Below are positions 8,511 to 16,381 of a stretch of 44,423 nt of DNA, in pieces; the stretch's first letter is position 1, and the number at the start of each line of letters is the position of its first letter. This DNA comes from Crocinitomicaceae bacterium. GTDB lineage: Bacteria > Bacteroidota > Bacteroidia > Flavobacteriales_D > Crocinitomicaceae. A program made the position numbers and the translations under genes. Location: contig JAQWYK010000016.1 in NCBI GenBank assembly GCA_029254025.1, positions 1 through 44,423 of the forward strand. The letters run 5' to 3'. Below the pieces are notes generated by a model. It worked only from the letters and a program-made list of their open reading frames with translations. It had not been told where the DNA came from and ran no database searches.

Positions 8511-8518
8511 TAAATTTG
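8511..8518 (+). promoter_or_regulatory. -7 promoter element TAAATTTG for carB
   Basis: This is a perfect TAnnTTTG match followed by C, located 49 bases before the carB ATG. No convincing -33 TTG box is visible at the usual distance. The leader (8521-8567) shows no PyrR-type or attenuator hairpin that I can recognise. Confidence 0.6.
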
Positions 8519-8567
8519 CATCCAATTTGAACGCGGCTTTTTTGTTAAGCCATAAAATTGATTTGGG

Positions 8568-11384
8568 ATGCCTAGAAATGAAAAGATTAAGTCAATATTA
8601 ATAATTGGAAGTGGTCCGATTGTAATTGGTCAAGCATGCGAATTTGATTACGCAGGTTCGCAAGCATCTAGATCATTGCGAGAGGAAGGAATTGAAGTAA
8701 CATTGATCAATTCAAATCCAGCAACAATTATGACAGATAAAGTGGTCGCAGATAATGTTTATTTAAAGCCACTGGAGCCAGAAAGTATCATTGAAATCTT
8801 GAATAATCATAAAATTGATGCTGTATTGCCAACAATGGGGGGGCAAACAGCACTAAACTTAGCTATTAAATGCCAAGAGTTAGGTATCTGGGAAGAGCAT
8901 GGGGTTGAAATGATTGGTGTTGATATCGATGCAATTGAAATCACTGAGAATCGTGAAGCTTTCAGAAATTTAATGGGTGAACTAGGCATAGGAATGGCGC
9001 CTCAAAAAACGGCGAAATCTTTTCTTGAAGGAAAGAGCATAGCTCAAGAATTTGGTTTCCCTTTATGTATTCGCGCTTCATATACCTTAGGAGGAGCGGG
9101 AGCAGCTGTAGTTTACACTGAAAAAGAGTTTGATAACCTCCTTAATATAGGACTGCATATTTCTCCTATTCATGAGGTGATGATTGATAAGGCTGTAATG
9201 GGCTGGAAAGAGTACGAGTTGGAGTTGTTGCGCGACAACAATGACAATGTGGTAATTATCTGTTCCATTGAAAACTTTGATCCAATGGGAATTCATACGG
9301 GAGATTCAATAACTGTCGCCCCAGCTATGACATTATCAGATACAACTTTTCAGCGTATGCGAGACATGGCGATTAAAATGATGCGTGCCATTGGAAATTT
9401 TGCAGGAGGTTGTAATGTGCAGTTCGCCGTTTCTCCGGACGATGCGGAAGAGATTATTGCGATAGAAATTAACCCCCGTGTTTCCCGTTCTTCAGCCTTG
9501 GCTTCCAAAGCAACAGGTTATCCAATTGCTAAGATTGCCGCAAAACTTGCTATTGGTTATAATTTAGATGAATTAAAAAATCAAATTACCAAAACAACCA
9601 GCGCTTTATTTGAGCCTACACTGGATTATGTGATTGTAAAAATACCGCGTTGGAATTTTGATAAATTCCCTGGGGCTGATCGCCAGTTAGGTCTTCAAAT
9701 GAAGTCGGTAGGTGAGGTGATGGGAATTGGACGGACCTTCCAAGAAGCATTACAGAAAGCCTGTCAATCACTTGAGATTGGTAGAAATGGTTTAGGTGCA
9801 GATGGAAAAGAGGTGAAAAATCAAGACGTGATTTTGCATAGCTTGGAATTCCCGAGCTGGAATCGTTTGTTCCATGTCTATGATGCCATTAAATTAGGTA
9901 TTCCTTTTAAACGCATCTTTGAAAAAACGAAGATTGATATCTGGTTCTTGAAACAAATCGAAGAATTGATCAAATTAGAGCGTAAAATGGAGACATTTAC
10001 GATTGATACGATTAGCAAGGAGCTATTGTTTGAAGCAAAACAAAAGGGATACGCGGACCGTCAAATTGCTCATTTGCTGAAATGTTTAGAGTCTCAAGTT
10101 TATACTAAGCGCAATGACTTAGGCATTAAGCGTGTCTACAAATTGGTAGATACTTGTGCTGCGGAATTTGAAGCACAAACTCCTTATTATTACTCTACCT
10201 TCGATGAGGAGAATGAAAGTGTAGTAAACGATAATAAGAAGATTATCGTTTTAGGTTCGGGACCGAACCGCATTGGTCAAGGTATTGAGTTTGACTATTC
10301 ATGTGTTCATGGGGTTCTTGCTGCTAAAGAGTGCGGGTACGAAACCATAATGATTAACTGTAATCCTGAAACTGTTTCGACGGATTTCGACACTGCAGAT
10401 AAATTGTATTTTGAGCCAGTTTTCTGGGAGCATATATACGACATCATACAACACGAGAAGCCAGAAGGTGTAATCGTTCAGTTGGGAGGTCAAACAGCAT
10501 TAAAATTAGCTGAAAAGCTACAACGATACGGAATTAAAATCATTGGTACAAGTTATGATGCCTTAGATTTAGCTGAAGACAGAGGTCGTTTCTCCAACGT
10601 GTTGAAAAACTGTGGAATTCCATACCCGCAATTTGGTGTAGTGGAAAGTGCAGAGCAAGCGATTGAATTATCTGAAACGCTAGGTTTTCCTTTGTTGGTG
10701 CGTCCTTCCTACGTGTTGGGTGGACAGAAGATGAAAATTGTCATCAATAAAGAGGAATTAGAGCACCATGTAGTAGATATCTTGCGCGATATGCCAGATA
10801 ATCAGATTTTGCTCGATCACTTCTTAGGTGGAGCGATTGAAGCTGAAGCAGATGCCATTTGTGATGGTGAAAATGTATATATCATTGGGGTAATGCAGCA
10901 CATAGAGCCAGCAGGGATTCATTCAGGTGACTCCTACGCGGTATTACCTCCATACAATTTAGGGGATCTGGTAATGCAACAAATTGAGGACATTACTAAA
11001 CGTATTGCCATCGAATTAAAAACAGTCGGGTTGATCAATATTCAGTTTGCGATACAAAATGAGAAAGTTTACGTAATTGAAGCGAATCCGCGAGCTTCGC
11101 GCACGGTTCCTTTTATAGCCAAGGCGTACGATGAACCATACGTGAATTATGCAACAAAAGTAATGTTAGGAGATAAGAAGGTCACTGATTTTGTTTTCAA
11201 TCCAAAAAGAGAAGGATATGCAGTCAAAATACCTGTTTTCTCTTTCGAGAAATTCCCGAATGTGAACAAAGAACTAGGGCCAGAGATGAAATCTACAGGT
11301 GAAGCGATTCGCTTTATCAAGGATTTGAAAGATCCTTTCTTCACCAAGATTTTCTCCGAAAGAAACTTGTATTTATCACGCTAG
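8568..11384 (+). CDS. carB: Carbamoyl-phosphate synthase large subunit, lacking the MGS regulatory domain
   Basis: CarB uses ammonia from CarA, bicarbonate and two ATP to make carbamoyl phosphate for pyrimidine and arginine synthesis. Two homologous halves are visible. The first opens with ILIIGSGPIVIGQACEFDYAG and has the ATP-grasp segment SYTLGGAGAAVV. The second opens with IIVLGSGPNRIGQGIEFDY and has PSYVLGGQKM. The oligomerisation region lies between, about residues 400-550. The chain ends at 938 residues, right after the second ATP-grasp domain. Enterobacterial CarB has about 1073 residues, with a C-terminal methylglyoxal-synthase-like domain that binds UMP and ornithine. Its absence is known in flavobacterial CarB and implies different feedback control. 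carA is not in the window. Confidence 0.97.
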   Translation: MPRNEKIKSILIIGSGPIVIGQACEFDYAGSQASRSLREEGIEVTLINSNPATIMTDKVVADNVYLKPLEPESIIEILNNHKIDAVLPTMGGQTALNLAIKCQELGIWEEHGVEMIGVDIDAIEITENREAFRNLMGELGIGMAPQKTAKSFLEGKSIAQEFGFPLCIRASYTLGGAGAAVVYTEKEFDNLLNIGLHISPIHEVMIDKAVMGWKEYELELLRDNNDNVVIICSIENFDPMGIHTGDSITVAPAMTLSDTTFQRMRDMAIKMMRAIGNFAGGCNVQFAVSPDDAEEIIAIEINPRVSRSSALASKATGYPIAKIAAKLAIGYNLDELKNQITKTTSALFEPTLDYVIVKIPRWNFDKFPGADRQLGLQMKSVGEVMGIGRTFQEALQKACQSLEIGRNGLGADGKEVKNQDVILHSLEFPSWNRLFHVYDAIKLGIPFKRIFEKTKIDIWFLKQIEELIKLERKMETFTIDTISKELLFEAKQKGYADRQIAHLLKCLESQVYTKRNDLGIKRVYKLVDTCAAEFEAQTPYYYSTFDEENESVVNDNKKIIVLGSGPNRIGQGIEFDYSCVHGVLAAKECGYETIMINCNPETVSTDFDTADKLYFEPVFWEHIYDIIQHEKPEGVIVQLGGQTALKLAEKLQRYGIKIIGTSYDALDLAEDRGRFSNVLKNCGIPYPQFGVVESAEQAIELSETLGFPLLVRPSYVLGGQKMKIVINKEELEHHVVDILRDMPDNQILLDHFLGGAIEAEADAICDGENVYIIGVMQHIEPAGIHSGDSYAVLPPYNLGDLVMQQIEDITKRIAIELKTVGLINIQFAIQNEKVYVIEANPRASRTVPFIAKAYDEPYVNYATKVMLGDKKVTDFVFNPKREGYAVKIPVFSFEKFPNVNKELGPEMKSTGEAIRFIKDLKDPFFTKIFSERNLYLSR

Positions 11385-11387
11385 AAG

Positions 11388-11633
11388 ATGGTACTGAGCA
11401 TACAGGGTGTTTTTCGGACTATCCTCATCATTATTGCGGTGATTGTAATCCTGCGTTTTATCGGTAGAATTATGATTGCTAAGCGCAATTTAGAGGAGGA
11501 GCGTGCCCATGAGAAAAGTCAACGAGCTCATCAAAAAGCCAAAAAAGATAGCGAGTTAAATAAAGGTAAAGTACATATTTCTAAAGGGGCATCAGGATAC
11601 GCCGAGGACGTCGATTTCGAGGAGATTCCCTAG
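11388..11633 (+). CDS. Small membrane-anchored protein, DUF4834-like
   Basis: The 81-residue protein has one hydrophobic segment at residues 5-27 (VFRTILIIIAVIVILRFIGRI). A charged, helical, Lys/Glu/His-rich tail and an acidic C-terminus (DVDFEEIP) follow. The pattern resembles the DUF4834 family of flavobacteria. It starts only 3 bases after the carB stop, so it is probably co-transcribed with it. Topology is likely N-out/C-in with a cytoplasmic tail. The function is unknown. Confidence 0.65.
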   Translation: MVLSIQGVFRTILIIIAVIVILRFIGRIMIAKRNLEEERAHEKSQRAHQKAKKDSELNKGKVHISKGASGYAEDVDFEEIP

Positions 11634-11655
11634 GTTGAGCACTTATTTAAACTTA

Positions 11656-11922
11656 CTATTTCGCCTCTTTCTTTCGTTGTCTATTCGTGCGCTTCACACG
11701 TTTACGTGCAGCTTTTGATTGACGGCTCCAGTATTCTTTTTCGGCTTTCTTTTTCTCTTTTCTCGCTTTTTTTGCTGCAATTTTCTTGTCCTTAGCACGC
11801 GCTTTCTCAGCCTCTTCCACTGTAGCATACTTCTGTGCCGGTTGACTTGTTTTGCAAGAATTGGTTCCCCAGAGAAATAAAGTTACAGCGAATAGCGTTA
11901 TGTATTTTGAAAGATATTGCAT
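11656..11922 (-). CDS. Small Lys/Arg-rich lipoprotein, unknown function
   Basis: This 88-residue protein has a signal peptide ending in the lipobox-like TNSC (Cys23). After it comes an extremely basic helical stretch of Lys, Arg, Ala and Glu (for example KKARKEKKKAEKEYW and KRVKRTNRQRKK). Such short basic lipoproteins are common in Flavobacteriales. They could contact DNA, lipopolysaccharide or peptidoglycan, but nothing in the sequence decides this. It is convergent with the carB operon and its start is only 14 bases from the divergent Rieske-like gene. Confidence 0.65.
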   Translation of the reverse strand: MQYLSKYITLFAVTLFLWGTNSCKTSQPAQKYATVEEAEKARAKDKKIAAKKARKEKKKAEKEYWSRQSKAARKRVKRTNRQRKKEAK

Positions 11923-11948
11923 AATTTAGCCTACGCATGAATAACGGT

Positions 11949-12389
11949 ATGAAATTACGAATTATTATAATCCTAACACTTTTCTGGCTAACTTCTGCCT
12001 GCAATCGAAATAATCGCCATCCGGTGCCGTATTTTCAGTTTGACGTGACTATAAATTTAAATTTACCGAGCTATAGTTCACTCATGGGAGTGGGGGGCTG
12101 GGCGTATTTGGATAATGTGGGTTCCAGAGGAATTATTATTTATAGAAGTAGCAGTAATCAATTTGTTGCATTTGATCGTCATTCTCCCGCAGATGAAGCA
12201 GGTAATTGTCCTTTTCCGTTGTATCCCGATGCAGATAATTTTTTCATCCTGCGCGATGATTGCAATGATGCGTTCTTCTCATTATTAGATGGGTCGCCAT
12301 GGACGGATAGTCAATATTCTGAATGGGGATTGCGCAGCTACCAAACGTTTTTTGATGGTGGAACAAGCTTAAGGATTTACAATCCGTAA
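11949..12389 (+). CDS. Rieske-fold-like lipoprotein with incomplete iron-sulfur ligands
   Basis: The ATG at 11949 gives a lipoprotein signal ending LTSAC (the ATG 12 bases upstream adds four residues). The mature part has the flavobacterial Rieske-like lipoprotein pattern: TINLNLPSYSSL, GGWAYLDNVGSRGIIIYR, FVAFDRHSPAD, and a C-terminal LDGSPWTDS then SYQTFFDGGTSLRIYNP. A working Rieske centre needs two Cys and two His in CxH and CxxH boxes. Here the first box reads FDRHSPAD with no Cys, and the second reads DDCNDAFF with no His, so a [2Fe-2S] cluster looks unlikely. I infer a fold relative with a structural or binding role. Confidence 0.6.
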   Translation: MKLRIIIILTLFWLTSACNRNNRHPVPYFQFDVTINLNLPSYSSLMGVGGWAYLDNVGSRGIIIYRSSSNQFVAFDRHSPADEAGNCPFPLYPDADNFFILRDDCNDAFFSLLDGSPWTDSQYSEWGLRSYQTFFDGGTSLRIYNP

Positions 12390-12433
12390 CAAATAAAAAC
12401 TAAACAACTTTTCAAAATATATTTACAGAACTA

Positions 12434-12859
12434 CTATATTTCCGAAATATTAAATTGATCTAGCAATGGTTTGATAGCACTTATTAATGCATCTTCATTC
12501 CAGGGTTTAGGGATGAACTTATCGAGTAAATTGGATTCGAGTAAATCGTTTACGCTTGTTGAATTAGCTTGACCAGATAACATAATAAACTTTAAATTTT
12601 CAAATTTATTTTTGACAATCCGAATTAATTCGCCACCGTTAATCTCAGGCATTTGATAATCAACAATTAAAAAAATAATATCTATTCGTTCAATTAAAAG
12701 TGTTTCGATTTCTTCAATCGCTTCTTTGGGGTTGGTGAAGAATTCTAAAAGAGCACATTCCATATCAAATCTTTTGCGGATTTGAAAGTTGAGCATTTGA
12801 AGAATCATTGGATCGTCATCAATGCAAATTATCGCATATTTTATCTTACTATCTGCCAT
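12434..12859 (-). CDS. Single-domain response regulator (receiver only)
   Basis: The start chosen (ATG at 12859) gives MADSKIKYAIICIDDDP and 141 residues; an earlier in-frame start at 12880 would add MSILRKH and lengthen the overlap with the kinase gene. Receiver hallmarks are the acidic cluster D14-D16, the phospho-acceptor D67 in LIVDYQMP, the conserved Ser/Thr switch in MLSGQ and Lys118 in FIPKPW. The chain ends with the receiver fold, so there is no DNA-binding, HD-GYP or EAL output. It overlaps the histidine kinase gene by 11 bases and is surely its partner. The KPW form of the switch Lys is common in receivers of c-di-GMP and hybrid-kinase circuits. Confidence 0.88.
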   Translation of the reverse strand: MADSKIKYAIICIDDDPMILQMLNFQIRKRFDMECALLEFFTNPKEAIEEIETLLIERIDIIFLIVDYQMPEINGGELIRIVKNKFENLKFIMLSGQANSTSVNDLLESNLLDKFIPKPWNEDALISAIKPLLDQFNISEI

Positions 12860-14396
12860 GTGTTTTCTTAAAATTGACAATAAATGTAGTGAGTTTTCTT
12901 GAATTATCGTATGAAATATTTCCTTTATGATTTTCCATTATTCTTTTGGCAATTGAAAGACCTAATCCAGTTCCAGATTTATTCAATTTCGTGGATTGAA
13001 ATTTTTCAAATATACGATTCTCGTTTTCTTTTTTTATTTTATCACCACTATTGGAAATTTCAATTATGATGGTGTCTAAACTCTCAAAACTTTTAATAAC
13101 TAGAATTTTCTCTTTGTGGGAATGAAATGCTTCAATTGCATTTTTAATCAGATTCGACCAAAGCTGAAATAGTTCTTGTTTATGGCCTTTTATAACTAAA
13201 TTTGCGTCAATATCGACAGTGAGCGCAACATTTTTCTTTACTTCATGACGGAAAACATTTAAAACAGTCTCTATACTTTCTTTTAAATTGATTTCTATTT
13301 TTGATTTCGTCGAATCACTACGGATAAAATTTTTCAAATTAGAGATAATCTCAGTAGCTTTATTTATTGAAACTTTTGATGATTGCAATAAATTTTTTAT
13401 TTCTAAGTAAGAATGCAATAACTTAATAGAATCATAAATTGATGAGTAGTTTAAAAATGTAAGAATGATATCGTATTCGTGTGATCTAATTTGAGTTTGA
13501 TTAAAAAGATAGGTTAGTTTTGAGATCTTATAATCTTCTTTTTTGAGCACATCAACAATGATTTGCGAAAGTTTTTCGCTTTCCTCTTTTTTTATTCTTG
13601 TAGGATATAAATCTAGTTCTCGAGACAATGAAAACTGATAAATTTCTGATATCTCATGAGGTTTAAGTGTTGAGTTAATTTTCTGAATATTTTTGAAGAT
13701 ATATTGAAAACCCTCTATACCTACATTTATGGATGCCAATGGTGTATTCAAATCATGAGCAATTCCGGCAGATAATTCTCCAAGTGTCGCTAGTTTCTCA
13801 TTTAAAACAAACGATTTATGGAATTCAATATTCTTCCCGGTTTCTTCAATTATTCTAGTTTCTAAATTTGTATTAGTACTAATTAATTCATTTTTTACTA
13901 TCTCTAATTCTTTATTTTTTGTCTTGTTCTTTTCAACAAGCTTTCGTAAGTCACTAAGAGATTTGTCTACAGATTGCTTGAGAAATAGGTACTCTGCTAT
14001 ATATTCATGTGGTAAAAAATCCTTAATTTCAAGTCCATAGTTCATCAAACTATAACGTTGATTAATTACAGGTTGAACTAAGAGTATGAATAGTTCATGT
14101 TTCACAATAACACTGCCTTTAAATCTTCTTGAATTATCTAAGGAATTAAAAAATAAGAGTTGATTATTGCTGCTAATTTTTTTTAATAACTCTCTATGAT
14201 CAATTATTTCAGATTTATTATCTAATGTGAAATGAGAGGAGAAAAAATCAAAGCTAATTGACGGAATTAATTTTTTCCAAATTTTTCCATAATCATGTAT
14301 TTTCAAATGATTATCTAGGACAAGTAACAACGGTGTACAAGTTTCAATACCTTGTAGGTAAGCACTTATTTCTTCTTTATTGACATTTGTTGACAT
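12849..14396 (-). CDS. Histidine kinase with N-terminal HNOBA-like sensor domain
   Basis: The 515-residue soluble kinase has no membrane segments. Residues about 18-145 look like a haem-NO-binding-associated (HNOBA) domain: PLLLVLDNHLKI, then RRFKGSVIV, LVQPV, and YGLEIKDFLPHEYIAEYLFL. These parallel the guanylate-cyclase pattern LKGQM, SP.V and GL.LSDIPLHDATRDLVLL. A coiled coil follows (about 143-200). The H box is GELSAGIAHDLNTPL with phospho-acceptor His214; the N box is SNLIKNAIEAF with Asn419; the G2 box is GTGLGLSIAKR (475-485). The G1 box, SNSGDKI, is degenerate. About 100 extra helical residues lie between the H and N boxes. It sits between the H-NOX gene (43-base gap) and the receiver gene. 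Confidence 0.85.
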   Translation of the reverse strand: MSTNVNKEEISAYLQGIETCTPLLLVLDNHLKIHDYGKIWKKLIPSISFDFFSSHFTLDNKSEIIDHRELLKKISSNNQLLFFNSLDNSRRFKGSVIVKHELFILLVQPVINQRYSLMNYGLEIKDFLPHEYIAEYLFLKQSVDKSLSDLRKLVEKNKTKNKELEIVKNELISTNTNLETRIIEETGKNIEFHKSFVLNEKLATLGELSAGIAHDLNTPLASINVGIEGFQYIFKNIQKINSTLKPHEISEIYQFSLSRELDLYPTRIKKEESEKLSQIIVDVLKKEDYKISKLTYLFNQTQIRSHEYDIILTFLNYSSIYDSIKLLHSYLEIKNLLQSSKVSINKATEIISNLKNFIRSDSTKSKIEINLKESIETVLNVFRHEVKKNVALTVDIDANLVIKGHKQELFQLWSNLIKNAIEAFHSHKEKILVIKSFESLDTIIIEISNSGDKIKKENENRIFEKFQSTKLNKSGTGLGLSIAKRIMENHKGNISYDNSRKLTTFIVNFKKTHGR

Positions 14397-14439
14397 TAAT
14401 ATAAAAAAATCAGGTTTAGATAATCAGACTATAATAAAC

Positions 14440-14982
14440 TTACCATTCAATTAACATTACGTCGCATTGTGCACCTTGATTTTTGAATTCGATTTGTTTT
14501 ACTTGTACTTCCATCTCAAAACGCTTACCGAGTCCAATTATTAAACCTTTCAACATAGGGATAAATCCTTCACGATCGGACCTGTATTCCAATTCAATTG
14601 AGTTTGATTTCTCATTTCTTGTTTGAAAATCAGGGGCTTTTAAATCAGGCATCAAATTGTTGATTCTTTCATGAAGGAGGTTCAAGTTATTGAGAAATTC
14701 TATAAATGTACTACCCGATAAGTTCATCATTTCGCCGTAACCTTCATCTGCTGTGTATAGAATCCAGTGTTCACCAAATAACTCTAGTATTTTTGTTGCA
14801 TCAATTCCACTTACTTTGGAGGCACTCCCGACTAGGCTATAGGTTAAACTATCGGGATATGTTTCCATATCAATAAAGTCCTCATCTTCGAAGTTACTTA
14901 ATTGACATATTTCAAGCCACTTTTCTTCACCATAGCCTTTGGTCACTAAATCTTTAATTGCTTTGTTTACTAATCCATACAT
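14440..14982 (-). CDS. H-NOX haem nitric-oxide sensor protein
   Basis: The 180-residue protein opens with MYGLVNKAIKDLV, the typical H-NOX start. It has proximal haem ligand His104 in NNLNLLHERI and the haem-propionate-binding YxSxR motif as Y133-S135-R137. In the Thermoanaerobacter protein the O2-binding distal Tyr lies five residues after the motif Arg. Here that position is Pro142, which fits NO-selective rather than O2-binding H-NOX. It is a stand-alone domain in the cytoplasm, first gene of a three-gene operon with the HNOBA kinase and the receiver. A terminator-like hairpin separates it from rarA. The promoter is not clear; CGAATTTG near 15022 is the best candidate. Confidence 0.93.
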   Translation of the reverse strand: MYGLVNKAIKDLVTKGYGEEKWLEICQLSNFEDEDFIDMETYPDSLTYSLVGSASKVSGIDATKILELFGEHWILYTADEGYGEMMNLSGSTFIEFLNNLNLLHERINNLMPDLKAPDFQTRNEKSNSIELEYRSDREGFIPMLKGLIIGLGKRFEMEVQVKQIEFKNQGAQCDVMLIEW

Positions 14983-15054
14983 ACATTTACAGTTTTAAAT
15001 TAGTTGAATATAAACTTTCAAATTCGTTTTGATTTAAATGTACTCAATTTTAGT

Positions 15055-15081
15055 TAAAAAGATGACGAATGTCATTTTTTT
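15055..15081 (-). terminator. Rho-independent terminator after rarA
   Basis: The stem is ATGAC (15062-15066) with GTCAT (15071-15075) and loop GAAT. On the minus strand it is preceded by a run of A and followed by CTTTTT, so it can end rarA transcripts. Its A/T flanks would also work on the plus strand. It insulates the H-NOX operon from rarA. Confidence 0.6.
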
Positions 15082-15091
15082 GTCACGTTAC

Positions 15092-16381
15092 TTATTCCTT
15101 TGAGTATTTATTTTTCCAAAAAAAATTAATGCGTTTTTCGACTTCTTTTTCCTTTGGGGAGCTACCTGGAGAATAAAAGTTATTTCCAATAGCTCCTTCA
15201 GGCATGTATTCTTGATCTAAAAAGTTATCCGGGTAATTATGAGGATATCTGTACTCTTTTCCATATCCGAGTTCTTTCATTAATTGTGTTGGGGCATTTT
15301 TCAAATTTGCTGGTACGGGTAAATACCCTGTTTTTTGAACAAAGTCCAAAGCTTTGTTAATCGCTTTGTAGGCTGCATTTCCTTTAGGTGAATTTGCTAA
15401 ATAAATTGTGCATTGTGAGAGTATAATGCGTGCTTCTGGCCATCCTATTTGATTAACTGCTTGAAATGTATTGTTGGCCATAATTAATGCCGTTGGGTTG
15501 GCGAGTCCAATATCTTCACTGGCGCTTATAATTAAACGACGAGCAATAAACTTCGGATCTTCACCCCCTTCAATCATTCGAGCTAACCAATAAATAGCAG
15601 CATTGGGGTCACTTCCCCGAATGGATTTGATAAATGCTGAAACTATGTCGTAATGTTGCTCTCCGTCTTTGTCATAGAGCGCCATACTTTGCTGTGAAAC
15701 CGACATGACCAATTCATCGGTTAAAATAATTTTTTCGTTTGCTGTATGGGTACTCACAACTATTTCAAACAATGTAAGAAGTTTGCGTGCATCTCCACCT
15801 GAAAGCCTAAGTAGTGCATCAAATTCTTGAATAATTATTGAGCGCTTTTTGAGCCACTCGTCCTCTTTCATGGCATGTTCAAGAATACTTATTAGTTGGG
15901 CTTTTGAAAGGTGTTCCAGTGTATACACTTGACAGCGCGACAATAGCGCAGAAATTACCTCGAACGAAGGGTTTTCTGTGGTAGCACCTATCAAGGTAAC
16001 CACTCCTTTTTCAACAGCACCTAACAAAGAGTCTTGTTGAGCTTTAGAAAAACGATGAATTTCGTCGATGAACAACAATGCCCCGTGTTGATCAAACATA
16101 CCTTTTTCCTCTGCTTTTTTGATGACATCACGGACTTCTTTAACCCCTGAGGAGATGGCAGAAAGAACATAGAATGGACGTTTGAGTTGTTGTGCAATTA
16201 GGAGAGCCAAGGTTGTTTTGCCAACCCCAGGTGGTCCCCAAAGAATCAAGGAAGGTAAAACTCCAGCCTCCAGTGATCGTCGCAAGCCAGCTTCTCGATG
16301 TAACAAATGTTCTTGCCCAACATATTCATCAAGATTAGAAGGACGCATCCGTTCTGCCAGTGGAGTAGTTGGTGTGTTCAT
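15092..16381 (-). CDS. rarA: Replication-associated recombination protein A (MgsA/RarA AAA+ ATPase)
   Basis: RarA is a AAA+ clamp-loader-like ATPase that acts at stalled replication forks together with RecA and SSB. The 429-residue protein has PLAERMRPSNLDEYVGQEHLL at the N-terminus, Walker A GPPGVGKT (49-56), Walker B LLFIDEIHRF with D106 and E107, sensor 1 in IGATTENPSF, and the MgsA C-terminal tetramerisation domain (GSDPNAAIYWLARMIEGGEDP). Its ATG overlaps the stop of the upstream acyltransferase (ATGA), so the two are co-transcribed. Length is normal. Confidence 0.95.
   Translation of the reverse strand: MNTPTTPLAERMRPSNLDEYVGQEHLLHREAGLRRSLEAGVLPSLILWGPPGVGKTTLALLIAQQLKRPFYVLSAISSGVKEVRDVIKKAEEKGMFDQHGALLFIDEIHRFSKAQQDSLLGAVEKGVVTLIGATTENPSFEVISALLSRCQVYTLEHLSKAQLISILEHAMKEDEWLKKRSIIIQEFDALLRLSGGDARKLLTLFEIVVSTHTANEKIILTDELVMSVSQQSMALYDKDGEQHYDIVSAFIKSIRGSDPNAAIYWLARMIEGGEDPKFIARRLIISASEDIGLANPTALIMANNTFQAVNQIGWPEARIILSQCTIYLANSPKGNAAYKAINKALDFVQKTGYLPVPANLKNAPTQLMKELGYGKEYRYPHNYPDNFLDQEYMPEGAIGNNFYSPGSSPKEKEVEKRINFFWKNKYSKE

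Noticed and set aside
15003-15053. FNR/Crp-like site TTGA...TCAA upstream of H-NOX
   Set aside because: The arms are 11 bases apart instead of the 6 bases expected for TTGAT-N4-ATCAA, so it does not fit.
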